DNA of 64,000 nucleotides from Eudorina sp. 2006-703-Eu-15 (GCA_003117195.1 BDSI01000012.1:1245316-1309315), one strand, 5' to 3'; positions 12,241 to 23,745 are shown, numbered from the stretch's first letter. The notes: generated by a model not told the origin, from the letters alone. A program made the numbers and translations.

Positions 12241-15119
12241 TTATTTAACCTTGAAGTAGATGATGAGGATGATGCCGGCCAGCAGCAGGCCGATGATGCC
12301 AAACATGATGAGCTTGTTCTGCAGCATGCGGCGACCCATGTTGGCAAGGGTCTTGCGCGCCTTGGCGATGTTGTCGTCCGCGCCGTGGAGCGTCTGTTGC
12401 GAGTGCATGATGGTCTCCCGCTGGGCAGCCAGGTTGGCGAGGATGCCGGTGCCCAGCTCCTGAGAGAGCGGGAAGCGGGAGGGGGTGGGAGAGGGTCACA
12501 GAGGACGCGGGACCGGGACAAGTCGCCCAACAAGGAGACCGAGCAGTGGTGTCACGGTGTCAGCTGACACGACGCGCCCTCCAAGAGGCAGCGGCGAGCC
12601 CGGCAGGCAGCCGCTTATCAGACCGCTATCATCTGGATCGAAAGCGGGTGCCGCCCTGGTGCTGGGTGGGTGGAGGTACGAGGCGGGTGGACACAAGAGG
12701 CACAGGAGGCTTATGACGGGGACCAGGCTGCCGTTGGAAACGGAACCGCTGCGGCAGCCCAACTGGTTCTGCTTGTTGTGCCCAAGTGGCCCAACTGGTT
12801 ATGTTTGTTGTTTTGCCCAAGCCTAGGGGAGCGGGCCGCAGCCCGCAGGCGCCCGCCCAACACAGGTTGGTTGGTTCCCCCCGTTAGGTAGTCAGCAGTC
12901 ACGAGACACCCCACCCGGCGTCGGTCGTCGTCCTCAGGTCCGCGAGGTCGGTCAGGGGAGGCGCTGGGCCGCCAGGGCGACCGGGCGGCCGCGAGCGACG
13001 GACCTCATCACCCATTTACCTCCCTTGATACCCCACCGGTATACGGTCCCATGAGGTAACGCAACGGCGAAACACGCAGAGCCGCGTCCGTAATGCCTCT
13101 GGGAGCTTCACCGGATGGATCGGCGTACATGACCGTGCCATTGGCGCATGCATCGGACATGTTAGTGCTTTGGTTGGTTGGTGGGTGGGTGGGTTGCCGA
13201 CGCCCAACAGTCTCCTCCCGCTCCGTCGCCCAGCAGGTCGCAGATATGCTTACTCTTCCTCATCATGCCCCGCCCCGGCCATTGGCCGTCGGCCCTCGGT
13301 CTGCGACCGTTCTCGAGGCCTTCCCCGGCCGGGGCCGGGGCACGGAGCGTCGCCGTGAGGCGCGTTTGCCCCTCCAGTCAAAAAAACCAGCGCGCCCGGC
13401 GATTCATGGTTTTGAGCGACGCATCAGCGCTTTTCAAGTCGCCGTTGGTACCCCGCAGAGTGTCGTGGGCGTGCTCGATGGTGCCCCGCTGCTCCTGCAG
13501 CGCCGCCAGCACGGATGCCCCCAGCGCCTACGGGCGCCGGGACACCACGCAGCGGCCGCGGCGGTGGTGGTGGTGGTTGTGACGGTGGCGGCAGCGCCAA
13601 CCCACACCCGTTTCATCTCGTTATGCCCACATACCGTGCCATCTCTGCCGGTTTACACGCGGGCAGGACCCGACGCGGCCTCTCCACGAAGGGCCACCCA
13701 CCCAGCAGCCGACTCGGCGAACCGTAAGTCGCCATCAGCCCAACCCACTGGGCCGGGTACACCTAAAGCGGTTTCTGACCCCGCGGCGTCACAAGCCCAC
13801 ATGGACAGTTCCATTCCCTGCCGCGCGCTCTTAGAACTGGGGAATGCCAGGGAATCCCACGGGTGCACGACACCGCTGCGAGACACCCACCGGCATGTGG
13901 ACCGGTGGTCCTTCTGCAGACTGCGGTGCCTACGGTCGAACCGCATCGGCTGCGATGCCCGTTCTTCGCGGAGCCCCTCTCCTTGAACCCCGGCCCTGCG
14001 CCCCGGCCCCGCACCCCGGCCACACACCCCGGCCCCGGCCACACACCCCGGGCCCGGCCCTGCGCAACGGCACCGCACCCCGGCCACACACCCCGGCCCC
14101 GCACCTCCGTCTCCGCCAGCAGCTTCTTCCCCGTCTGTAGCCGGTCGTTGGACTGCTCCAGCTTGGCGGTGGCGGACAGCATGCGGTCGCGCTGCGCCTG
14201 GGAAGAAGACGCGTAGTCCATGCCCAATCCCTGCAGCAGAGATCACAAGGCCGCCGTATACACAGCGGACGACTCGGCGAGGGCACTTAGCATCTTGGCG
14301 GGAAACCAAACATGCGGTCGGTCGACCTAGAGGTGTACGCAGTACTGGCGCATAGAGGACAACTCAGCTGCGCTTCGGTGTATACATAACACAATGGCCA
14401 CACAACTGGTCAACTGGGGCAAATTCAGGTGATGACTGACGCCCATACCCTCCTGTCATGTAAAAAGGACCCACTTCCCACAGCAGCGTACTAAAGTCAA
14501 ACCTCACGGACCCTCCCCGGGCCCCGCCCCATGATACCCACCAGCTCTGCGCGCGCCGCGTCGTAGTCGCTTCCCGTTGAGCGCGCCTTGGACAGTTGCT
14601 CTTTGAGCGACGCCAGATCCGCCTTGTACTCTTTTACTTTGTTCTGCAGTTGCTTGGACCGCTCCGGGGCCACCGACCGTGCCTCCATGTCCATCTTCTT
14701 GATCTGGGTTGGGTAGGGCCCAATAGGGGCGTTGAGGTTCTCAGCGCCCGCCCACACCCGGGCCACCCCCCCCGAAACCCACTGACTCCACCCGACCAGA
14801 GAATTGTGGCCACCCACCCCACCCAAGCCAGATTCCACGCTACTTACGATGTTGTCAGCCTCCCTGATGTCCGTATCCACTTCCGCCAGCTTCTTGCGCT
14901 TGGTCTCTGCAAAAGGGTTCCACTCCAAAGTTTCTCGCTCCGCCAATAGCGTGATGTTGCATGCCTCCAACAGCAAACGCCTCGTTGATGAGACGCAGGG
15001 CCAGATTCCTTCGCACCTCCACTGAGCGTGGTAGCAGAGTTGATTTTTCGTGAAATGTCGGTGCTCTTGTTGCAGTACTCATTTTCATACTGGTTGAAGA
15101 GTGCAGCTGTATCGTCCAT
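12241..15119 (-). CDS. Qb-SNARE VTI1 (vesicle transport v-SNARE)
   Basis: Tail-anchored SNARE that enters Golgi, endosome and vacuole fusion complexes. Exons on the minus strand: 15119-15017, 14906-14848, 14703-14542, 14230-14105 and 12459-12241. All borders are GT-AG and in phase, giving 222 aa, the normal VTI1 length. The N-terminal three-helix domain opens MDDTAALFNQYENEY and contains SGETKRKKLAEV and KKMDMEAR. The SNARE helix contains ELGTGILANLAAQRET, whose Q before R is the expected zero-layer glutamine. After GRRMLQNK comes a roughly 19-residue membrane segment ending IIYFKVK. The gene runs divergently from DDB2. An alternative terminal exon sits in the long last intron. Confidence 0.93.
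13378..13527 (-). other. Duplicated alternative terminal exon of VTI1, no membrane anchor
   Basis: Between VTI1 exons 4 and 5, the minus strand has a TAG acceptor followed by 49 codons and a stop. It is in the same phase (0) as the normal last exon. The product begins ALGASVLAALQEQRGTIEHA and runs to MNRRARWFF, aligning along its length with the normal exon (ELGTGILANLAAQRET to MGRR). It keeps the zero-layer Q but stops where the membrane segment should start. Joined to exons 1-4 it would give a soluble 199-aa SNARE. It could be a mutually exclusive exon or a decaying exon duplicate; transcript data are lacking. Confidence 0.7.
13988..14104. repeat. CACACCCCGGCC-type tandem repeat in VTI1 intron 4
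   Basis: Irregular tandem copies of CCCCGGCCACACA lie directly against the exon 4 donor on the minus strand. Confidence 0.8.
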
Positions 15120-15401
15120 GGCAACTAATTGAAAATTTAAGGCCTATGCGCGGAGTGATTGAACGAGTTCAACAACGTGCAGGTCACGGCTCGGGCACGG
15201 CAGTATGGAGGAGCAATAAAATAGAAAACGTCGCACAGTGATTATGTGTTAGGATTGCGAGGATAACTACACAACTGTCAGACCTTGGTTAGGTCGGTTG
15301 CCGTGCGCCGTGCATTTGCAGTTTTGCAAGGGCAATACATTTTCCTGCATATAAAGGCATGAGAACTGGGAAACGCTGTTGATACCAGAAAGGTCTTCCG
15401 A
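15120..15401. promoter_or_regulatory. Shared divergent upstream region of VTI1 and DDB2
   Basis: Only 282 nt separate the two start codons of these oppositely transcribed genes. The stretch is AT-richer than the flanking genes. It must hold both 5' leaders and both promoters, so coordinated expression is possible. Confidence 0.55.
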
Positions 15402-18400
15402 ATGCCGCGCGTGGTTGCCCACAACCGCTCGAACGACGATGAGGATGAAGTCGTTGCGGAATCTAGTAGCAGTGAAGAGGAGGATGCTCTAGAGGAGGAC
15501 GCGACAGAGGATGAAGGCGGAGACACAGCAGACTTAGAGGAAGAGGACGTTGGTAAGGATGATGGCGGCAAACCGCAAAAAAAGGAAGCTGCCGCTGGAA
15601 CTGGACAGCAATCTCCTGGAAGCAATCGTCGTCCAACAGCTATGCCAGGGCGCCTTACTCTGTCTCTGGGGGGCAAGAACGACGTATGCAAAGTGAGTGG
15701 TAGAGGTTGACGCATGGCCCCTGGGTCTGTATGGCGGAAGTCGTCGTGTCCTCCCGACTGAAGGCAGTTTATGCTCCATTCTGAGAATTAATCTCTAAAC
15801 TGTTTTTCTTGGATGTTGGTCTGACACTATCGACGCAAAGACTGGGTTCCCAGACGCGAAGACGCAAAGACTGCGATCCCAGACGTTTCCTTCCATCGTC
15901 GTCTTCCGCAACATCAAACTAATCGACTCTGGAGGGTACGATGCCCACTTTTATGTCTACACGAGCACGCATGGCGTGGTGGTTAGTGCAAACACTCGTC
16001 CCGGTATCGCAGACTGAGAGATCCCGCACATGACACCACGCAGTGAGAGCGCCGCGTCCCTGGGCCCTCCTCGCTCTCACCCCTTCCCCCCAGGTATGCG
16101 GCAAACGGGGCCACAAGGCGGGTTTCGTGGGCGCCACCTACCTGGACTGTCCCAACCGTGAGTACGACAGCTTCACGGGGCCGGTGGCAGATGGCTGGAC
16201 GCTGCGTCGTACGGCATGCCAACCGTATTTTTCAGTTCCTGGCGACCAGAATCAGTGGCGTGTGTTCGCTAGCGGGGATGGGTGTCACCCTCGAAACATC
16301 GAAACGTCGAAACCTGGAAACCTCGAAACCGCGGCGCCTTTTGGTGCGGAGGGTACGATGCAGGTTCCCATCGGGTGCAAGGGCGGGCCGATCGGGCAGC
16401 GAGTTTGTTCGTGGCAAGTAGCGCTCCTGGCGCACCGAGTAACGCTCCCGACGACGACGGACCACCACGAGTGGTAGCTGCTGGGGATGGATGCGCCCGG
16501 ATCCACTTACTTGCTGACGGGGCTGCTGACGTGGGCTGCCGACGTGGGCTGCTGACGTGGGCTGCTGACGGGGCTGCTGACGTGGGCTGCTGACGAGGCT
16601 GAAAATGTGCCCCTCCCCTCCCCCCGCCTACGCATGTGCTGCATGCCAACCCGCCCACCTCGACGGCACACCAGGCCCCTGCTACCTGTGCAAGCTGGTG
16701 GGGCACACCACCGCGACGTGCCCCTACCGCATCGCGCCCGGGCACGGCTGCACGGCAGCGACCTCAGCGGGCGACATGACCCGCGGGTCGGGGTCCGGCC
16801 GCCGCAGCCGGAGCGTGCTGGGGTCGCTCCACGAGAGGGAGTGCCTGGGCAGGTGCGGCGGGCGCCTCGACTGGGGGGCCGTCACGACCCCGGGGGCCGC
16901 AACCCCTCCGGGTCCGGGGCACAACCTTGCAGCCTGCTGCGAGCGTGAGCGGCCGCCTCCGGGGCTGCCGCAGCACCTGCCATGCACCTGCCATGCCGTG
17001 TAGAAAGGACTGGAGCTGTTTACCAATTGAGGGAGTAGACGACTGACATCCTCATGTGGCCGACGGCCTGCCCCCTGACCCTGACTCCATGACCCCTGAC
17101 CCCTTACCCACTCGTTTGGTCTCGTTCGGCCGCTGTGTCCCACTGCGACCCCCTGTCTGCCGGTCCGCTCCCCGCCCCGCCCACCCCGCCCCACCCCGCC
17201 CCACCCCGCCCCGCCCCACCCCGCCCCACCCCGCCCCGCCCCACCCCGCCCCACCCCGCCCCACCCCGCCCCACCCCGCCCGCCCCACCCCGCCCACCCC
17301 GCCCGCCCCACCCCGCCCCACCCCGCCCCGCCCCACCCCGCCCCACCCCGCCCCACCCCGCCCCACCCCACCCCCCCCCCCCCCCACCCCCCCCCCCCCA
17401 CCCCGCCCCACCCCGCCCCACCCCCGCCCCGCCCCACCCCGCCCCACCCCGCCCACCCCGCCCCACCCCGCCCGCCCCACCCCGCCCCACCCCACCCCAC
17501 CCCACCCCGCCCACCCCACCCCACCCCACCCCGCCCCACCCCGCCCCACCCCGCCCCACCCCGCCCCGCCCCACCCGCCCCACCCCGCCCCACCCGCCCC
17601 ACCCCGCCCCACCCCGCCCCGCCCCACCCCGCCCACCCACCCCACCCCGCCCCACCCCACCCCACCCCGCCCCGCCCCTCCCCACCCGCCCCCTCCAGCC
17701 GTCACGCCCTGGCCCCCGGCGGACGCTCATCCCCCGCTACCAGGTGGACGCGGCGATCCTCAAGGTGCACTCCCGCAGGTAGGGGGGAGCGGGGGTGGAG
17801 GGTGGAGGGTCGTGGGGGTGGAGGGGGAGGGGCTGAGAGCGAGAATGGTGGCGGTGGTGTTGGGCGGTAGTGTTGGGCGGCGGTCTCTACCCAACATCCT
17901 CCCAGAATGTCCACGCACCCGGCCGCTCCTCACCAAACCCTCCCGTGGGTCCCTGGGTGTGTCTGGGCTGTTTCTTTTTAACCCCCCTGTGTCCCTGGGT
18001 CCCTCAGGTGCTGCGCCCTGGAGTTCCACCCCACTCACGACGGCATCGTGGTCAGTGGCGACAAGAAGGGCGGACTGGCGGTCTGGAACTTCGACCAGGT
18101 GGGTGGGTACTGGGTACGGGGTACTGGGTACTGGGTAGGGCCACGACGGGTCCGTGTGTGAGTGAGCGAGGGGTGACCGTCCGCCACCCATCCGCCCCCC
18201 CCCCACCCCACCCCCCCAACCCCACCCCACCCAACCACCTGGCCACCCAACCTTCCAACCACCCATCTCCGCCATCCTGTTTCTGGGTGCCGCTTCACGC
18301 AGCTACCTGGTGTTACATGTGCAGTACGTCACCGGACAGTTCCATCGGTTGATGACAGGAGCATCGCTCCGCTCCTGCTCCCCCCTTCCCCCTGCCGCGC

Positions 18401-21108
18401 TTCCCCACAGGTGCACGAGCGCACGGTGTACGACACCGTACATTCATGTCTTACCAACTCGATCCGCTTCCTGCCCTGGCTGGACTCCATGTCGGCGGTG
18501 ACGGCCTCCTCCGACGGCACCGCCAAGCTGGTGGATCTGGAGACGGGGGACTGGCGGCCGCTGCTGGACCTGAACCCGGGGGGCTGGGTGCAGGTGAGGC
18601 GGCAGCAGGGGAGGGAGGCACGGTGGGGGGAGGGAGGCACGGTGGGGGGGGAGGGCACTCCGGACGCCCAGAGAGAGGCTGCGGGCGTGCCGGTGCTACT
18701 CGGCAGTTGTATAGGCACAGACAGACGAGGTGGCTGGCTGGTCGGGGTTGTTGAGCTCGGTGACTGCGGCTTTAGGGGGCAGGTGATGGGCAAACAGCGG
18801 CGGTGGAGCGAGGAGGCGCTATCCGTGGGTGTGGCGGATGCTGCCCCAGTATGCTGCCCCCTCATCCTGCCCATCTGACAGCGGTATGCTGCCCCTTCTC
18901 GCTTTGACGCGTGTGCTACCTTCGTTTGGGGCCACAGGGAAAGCCCTGGCAGATGGTGTACGGCTGCGACGCCAGCCCCGCGCTGGGTGTCGTACTGGTG
19001 GGCGACACCAACGGTTCCGTACACCTGCTGGACCCGCGGACCCGCGGGTCGGTGAGCTCCCTCCAGCTGCACCGCAAGGGCAACAAGGTCGTGTCCGTAC
19101 ACATGCACCCGCTGCACCCGCCGCTCGTCCTAACCGCCGGCAACGACCATTCCGCCCGAATCTTCGACATCCGGGAGCTCTCGTCGGCGCCGTCAGCGGC
19201 GCCGGCGGCGCCGCCGCCGGGGACGCCGGCGGCGGCGGCGGCGGTAGCCGCCGTCGCCACGGCGCGCACCGCCGTGGCAGGCAGCCTTCTTGCCACGTCT
19301 CCGCTGTCTGATGACGGTGACTTTGTGACAGAGGGCAATGGAGGCGGCAGGGCGTCGGCGGCCGCCGGAAGGCGGGTCGGCGGCGGCGGCGGCGGGGCCG
19401 GCAGCAGGAAGGCCAAGGCTGGTGGCAGCACGGCAGCGGCGGCGGCCGGCGGCAGGGGCAAGTCGGCCGCGGGCGGCGGCACCGGTCCGGCCACGCATGC
19501 GGAGGTGGCGGTGATGCCGCACCCCCGGGTGGTCAACGCGGCGTACTTCAGGTGTGTACAAGAAAGCTGAGCCGCGAGAAGGGAAGTCCAGCGTAACAGT
19601 CGATGCAGGCAACGGAAGCACGGAGGACACACACACGCACGCACACGGCATTGATTCACCTGCTTGTCTAAGGATCTAACGATTGTGGCGTCACGGCATT
19701 TCTTTTCTTTTATGTATCCTTGCCTACACACGTGTTGTATCAATTCACTGCTGCCGCTGCTGCTGCTGCTCTTCCCCGGCCAGCCCGCACACCGGCCGGC
19801 GGATCCTCACCACCTGTCAGGACAACCGCCTGCGCGTCTGGGACTACGCGCCTTACGGCTGCGACGGCCCGGCGGACCGGGAGATCGTCCACTCGCACGA
19901 CTTCAACCGCTACCTGACCCCCTTCAAGGCCGAGTGGGACCCCAAGGACTGCACCGAGTCGGTGTTCGTGGTGGGCAGGTGAGGCGGTGGGGCGTCGGCC
20001 TGGGGTGTATTGTGTGTGATATCATCGGGAGTGTTCCGATCCACCGCCAGGGGCGAGCCCAAACCCGCGCGGTTGTGCGTGTAAAACGAGAGTGAGCCAT
20101 ACACTGGAAATAAACAGAAGGCCAACGCCCAAAAGGCGACGCTGCTGATGGCTGCTGGAGGGTCCGAAGGAAACGAGCAAGCGACTGGCTGTCGGGCGTA
20201 GGTATAACACAGCCGTTACCCGTTCGTCCTGGGGCTGCCGTACCTGCCGCCGTACCTCTTCCCCCCCGGGCTGCCCGCTTCACCGCACGACCACCTCACC
20301 TCCAATCACCTCACCTCCACTCTCCGGCACCCGCCGCACTCTTCCCCCCACTCCACCTGTTTTTTCGTTTTTCGTTTTTTTCTAACCGCCCGCCCGCCCG
20401 CCCGCCCTCCCGGCCGCCCCCAGGTACATCTCGGAGGACTTCGGCGGAGTGGCGCTGCACCCGGTGGACGTGCTGTCCGCCTCCGACGGGTCGCTGCTCC
20501 GACAGCTCACGGACGCCAACCTCACCACCATATCGCCCGTCAACAAGGCGCACCCGCGCAGGTGGGTGTGGGTGTGGACGGCGGGCATGCAGCACCGTTG
20601 AAGAAGGGCTGTGGATAGCGAGAAACCCCAGTGGATAAGTTCATAAGTAAACTTAAACTTAAACTTTCCCCGGAAACGTGCCCAGGCACCTGCCAGAACG
20701 CCCGAGCCTGAAGAGCTGCTCCCCTCCTAATCCCACCACGAATTTGGCACAATGACGCGGCCTTTCTTTCTTTCTGTCTGTCGATCTCTCCTCAGGCAGC
20801 TCATCGTGTCGGGCAGCAGCCGGTCGCTCTACCTCTGGGCCCCCGTCAGGGAGGAGGACGGGGAGGAGGAGCAGGAGGGCGAAGCGGCGGCGGGCAGCAG
20901 CCGCGCCGGCGGCGGGGCCTCATCATCCGGGGGTGCTGGGCCCGGGGGGTCATCGGGATCCGCGGCCCGTGCCTCGCGAACCTTCGTCAGTTTCGATGCC
21001 GACCCCGGGGGAGGCAAGAAGCGCAAGAAGGGGGACGGCGGTGCGCCGAGCAAGGGCAAGGGCAAGGGCGGGAAGGTGGTGGATGACGACGACGACGAGG
21101 ATGACTGA
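15402..21108 (+). CDS. DDB2: DNA damage-binding protein 2 (DDB2), plant type with zinc knuckles
   Basis: Recognises UV photoproducts and brings the CUL4-DDB1 ubiquitin ligase to damaged chromatin for nucleotide-excision repair. Exons: 15402-15692, 16094-16157, 16675-about 16852, 17699-17778, 18008-18098, 18411-18593, 18938-19551, 19784-19978, 20424-20561, 20796-21108. The product is about 715 aa. Order: acidic N-terminus; CKVCGKRGH knuckle; classical CCHC knuckle [24 protein letters not shown]40 blades with [59 protein letters not shown] and [12 protein letters not shown]. Exon 7 has a ~140-residue Ala/Gly insert between blades, and the C-terminus adds a Ser/Gly, then Lys-rich, then poly-Asp tail. 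All junctions fit except intron 3, where the best donor (phase 2) does not match the clear acceptor at 17699 (phase 0). A missed micro-exon, unusual donor or one-base sequence error is likely. The first TGTAA is distant (22166). Confidence 0.92.
16512..16600. repeat. GCTGCTGACGTGG-type tandem repeat in DDB2 intron 2
   Basis: About six copies of a 14-16-nt GCTGCTGACG(T/G)GG unit, seen directly upstream of the exon 3 acceptor. Confidence 0.85.
17160..17695. repeat. CCCCGCC/CCCCACC tract of about 535 nt in DDB2 intron 3
   Basis: An almost unbroken array of CCCCGCC, CCCCACC and CCCCGCCCGCC units runs up to the exon 4 acceptor and forms its polypyrimidine tract. The opposite strand is GGGGTGG/GGGGCGG, with dense runs of four G. 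Long frames in this array are artefacts of the repeat. Confidence 0.97.
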
Positions 21109-22807
21109 TGCCGTATGAAGAGGGCGGAGCTGGGTTTGCGAGGTGGGTCAGGGCCCACTCACTAAGGACCGGAATCCCCCCGGCAGGAACAGTCCTGGCA
21201 GGACGAATTCAACAACGGAGAACAGTACGGGACCTGCACGGGCCGTACATGGTCGTACATGGGCTGGCCTCGCACGCAGGATGGTGGAGTCGTCACCGGC
21301 GGCAGCGGTGTGAACCCGAAAGTCAGGGCTTCGTGGCTGCGGCTGATGTGGCCGTACAAGCGCACGTCATCTGGAGTGTGGAGAAACTTAATCCTGGGGA
21401 TGGGTGACGGCGCGCGACGCCAGAAGCACTGCGGCAACGGGTGCTGCGCGGACTGGACTTCGTTTCTTATAATCCCGTTCGTTTCGCGAGCGCCACCGCA
21501 GGGGAGTGGACGGATGTTCCCCCGGTGTGCACGTTCCGCGTGCCGCGCGCGCTGTGGAGTTGGGGCCCCGTTGCACGGGCCCCGCGTCTGCCTTGCGGCT
21601 CTTGTCGTACATGCTGTCCGTCGTCCGCATGAACCGCATACCGGGCCTCGCACGCGCCTGCCTTTTATCTGGCACCGTTTGATTTTTTTCGTCCTTTTTC
21701 TTTTTTTTCTGCTTTCAAATACGTACTGCTTCGTTCCCAATAGGTACTGATGCATGAGTCGGTACACTTGGCTGCGCATGTGTGCATTGCATGATTGGGG
21801 TGCTTTGGTGCGGGTACCGAGCGCATATAGCATATGGGCCAGGTGGGTGGTTCCTGCCCTTCCTGGCAGGTCGAAGATGGCTCTGTGGCTGCGGGCCAGG
21901 GAGCATCTGCAGCTGCGGGTCGGCGCTGCTGGTGAAGGCACCCCGCTCGGGTGTGGGACTGGACAGTGTGGGCCACCAGCCCGCGTGCGGCGGCCTGCTT
22001 TGCTTTTGGGGGTACGGAAGGGCCCAGTGATGCGGTTGGTCCACCCGTGAGCCTGGCGAAGTGGTGATGGCATGGGCTGGGCGCTCGGCCGCCGCGAACG
22101 CGTCCACGGAATTGTCCAATCTTGTCCAATTTTATTTGACACTGCACGGCATGATCTCATAGGCTTGTAACATCCTTGATAATGATAGGCTTGGTCGTGT
22201 GTTTAGAGAAGAGACCCGCCCGACCCGGTTGGTGTATGGTTGGCGTGGCTTCAGTTTCCTGCGCTGCTGCGAGGGAGCTGTGACAGCTCCGATGGACTGT
22301 GAAGGATCTGTGCGGTAACGGTACGACACATTTGAGGCGAACAGAGCTGGCGGCCTTAGGAGGGCCCATACCGTGTTGAACGTGTGTTGCGGGAAAATCC
22401 TGAAACCTGCGCCCTCTCACCATCCTTCCAAGTTTATATGCGGCCGGGGGCCGAGACGGCTAGCCAGCACGGCCGTGCATGTGCCTCGGCCGACCTCGCC
22501 TGCAGCCCCCAATCAAATAACAGGATTTAGTAGGATTCAGTCGCAGCGGCGGCAACGAATGAAGAAGGCTGTTGTAGAAAAGATTTTGAGGGGCGGTTGA
22601 GTCACTCCCACCCACCTTAAAACCGTCAGCGCCCCCCGTCTTGTCGAGTACGACAGTGTCAACCGCCGCCAACGGCTCCCGCACGTCGCCGCCGCGGACC
22701 TGGCCGAACCAGTCGAATGGGGGCTGGCTGGTTCAATCTCGTTGCATAGGAAGGGCCAGTTCGGAAGGCCTTCCATTCGATTACGAGGCTCAACGTGAAA
22801 TAGACAT
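21109..22807. other. DDB2 3' flank and intergenic region
   Basis: No coding exon could be supported. A TGTAA lies at 22166-22170 on the plus strand, but this is more than 1 kb past the DDB2 stop and may be unrelated. Confidence 0.45.
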
Positions 22808-23457
22808 TGTTCTCTGACTGAGCCCTAGTCTTGACGGAGCGAAACCGTCCAAAACCATCGTCGGCTGAGAGCTATACTGACGCGACAACATTTGGGGTTT
22901 CAGCGAAACGGTCGGTCATCGCGAACTTTAATCCAGCTGCGTATTCAGGGACGCCTGGCTTGCACCTCGTCAATCTTCTTGGGTAGCCTGCGGTAGCCGT
23001 TTCAGACAAGGCGTTGACCCATTGGGCGGCTTCGGGGTTTCCTTGGCACGCGGCCAGCATAAACGCGTACGGGTCGGCATTCGGCCGCGGTTATGCTGGA
23101 TGGCCGCGTGCCAAGTAAACTCCGAAGCTGCCGAGTGGATAGGTCACCCGTCAACGCCGACTCTGAAACCGCTACCGGCCCGGACGCTCCGACCACCGCG
23201 GCCATCGTTGACGCTTTTCGCAAGCATTCCCTTGACACGATACGGTACGTGACAAAAAGATTGACAAGACGCAATCGTTGTTAGATGGCACAGGATGCCA
23301 GGTTAAGATGGGACGCACAGAACGCACAGAAAGGCGTTCCTGAATACGCAGCTAGATTCAAGGAAGCGATGACCATTTCGTTGAAACCCCAAATGTTAGC
23401 CGAATACGGTTTCAGGAAGGTTTCGTTCCGTCAAGACTAGGTTTCAGTCAGAGAACG
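22808..23457. repeat. Retroelement-derived long inverted repeat 1
   Basis: The arm 22808-23060 is the diverged reverse complement of 23093-23457, with a 32-nt spacer. Matching landmarks include ATGCTGG(..)CCGCGTGCCAA, CAACGCC(..)TCTGAAAC(..)GCTACC, CCTGAATACGCAGCT, GAAACCCCAAATGTT and the outer GGTTTCG(T/C)TCCGTCAAGAC. The right arm is longer because of insertions. The spacing and orientation look like two head-to-head fragments of one element. A related 3' tail follows at 23482. Confidence 0.85.
22872..23060 (-). pseudogene. Gag-like retroelement fragment in the left arm of inverted repeat 1
   Basis: The minus strand is open for about 62 codons. It starts MLAACQGNPEAAQWV and later reads GVPEYAAGLKFAMTDRFAE. 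The right arm encodes a shifted, diverged version of the same stretch (GVPEYAARFKEAMT in another frame around 23340). It resembles the helical part of a retrotransposon Gag, but the family was not identified. No intact element is present. Confidence 0.4.
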
Positions 23458-23481
23458 TAATCTATTAAACGTTATCAGCCT

Positions 23482-23745
23482 GCTCCTCTTCCGAGGCCTT
23501 CAACTTGATTGCTTAGAAGGCCAAAAAAACTTCCGTACAATTCCATTCGATTGTAGTAACCGCCGATGCTCGATGTATGGGTCACTCACAGCGGGATAGC
23601 GGTGACTCACGGCGTTACCGCTGCATGCTACACCTTGTAAGCGCTAAAGGAATTCGAATACGAAATGAATTTCTTATCAAACTATTTCATTTCATATTCG
23701 AATTCCTTTATCGTTCCTTAGTCCGCACAGCGACGAAGTACTCGT
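23482..23745 (+). repeat. Shared 3' tail of the retroelement, copy 1
   Basis: It aligns collinearly with 33488-33722. Shared blocks include CTTCCGAGG, TTGCTTAGAAG, CTTCCGTACA, AGTAACC(G/A)CCGA, GGGTCACTCA, CATGCTA, ATTTCATATTC and CCTTAG(G)TC(C/G)GCACAGCGAC. It probably is the 3' untranslated or LTR-like end of the same element family. Confidence 0.75.
23645..23710. repeat. 25-bp near-perfect hairpin
   Basis: The arms 23645-23669 and 23686-23710 are reverse complements with a single mismatch, separated by a 16-nt AT-rich loop. The left arm begins TAAAGGAATTCGAATA. Copy 2 of the tail keeps only the right-arm half. Confidence 0.9.

Noticed and set aside
17056..18138. Long frames on both strands across the CCCCGCC array
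   Set aside because: They are Pro/His/Arg or Gly/Trp repeats generated by the 7-mer array inside DDB2 intron 3, not genes.
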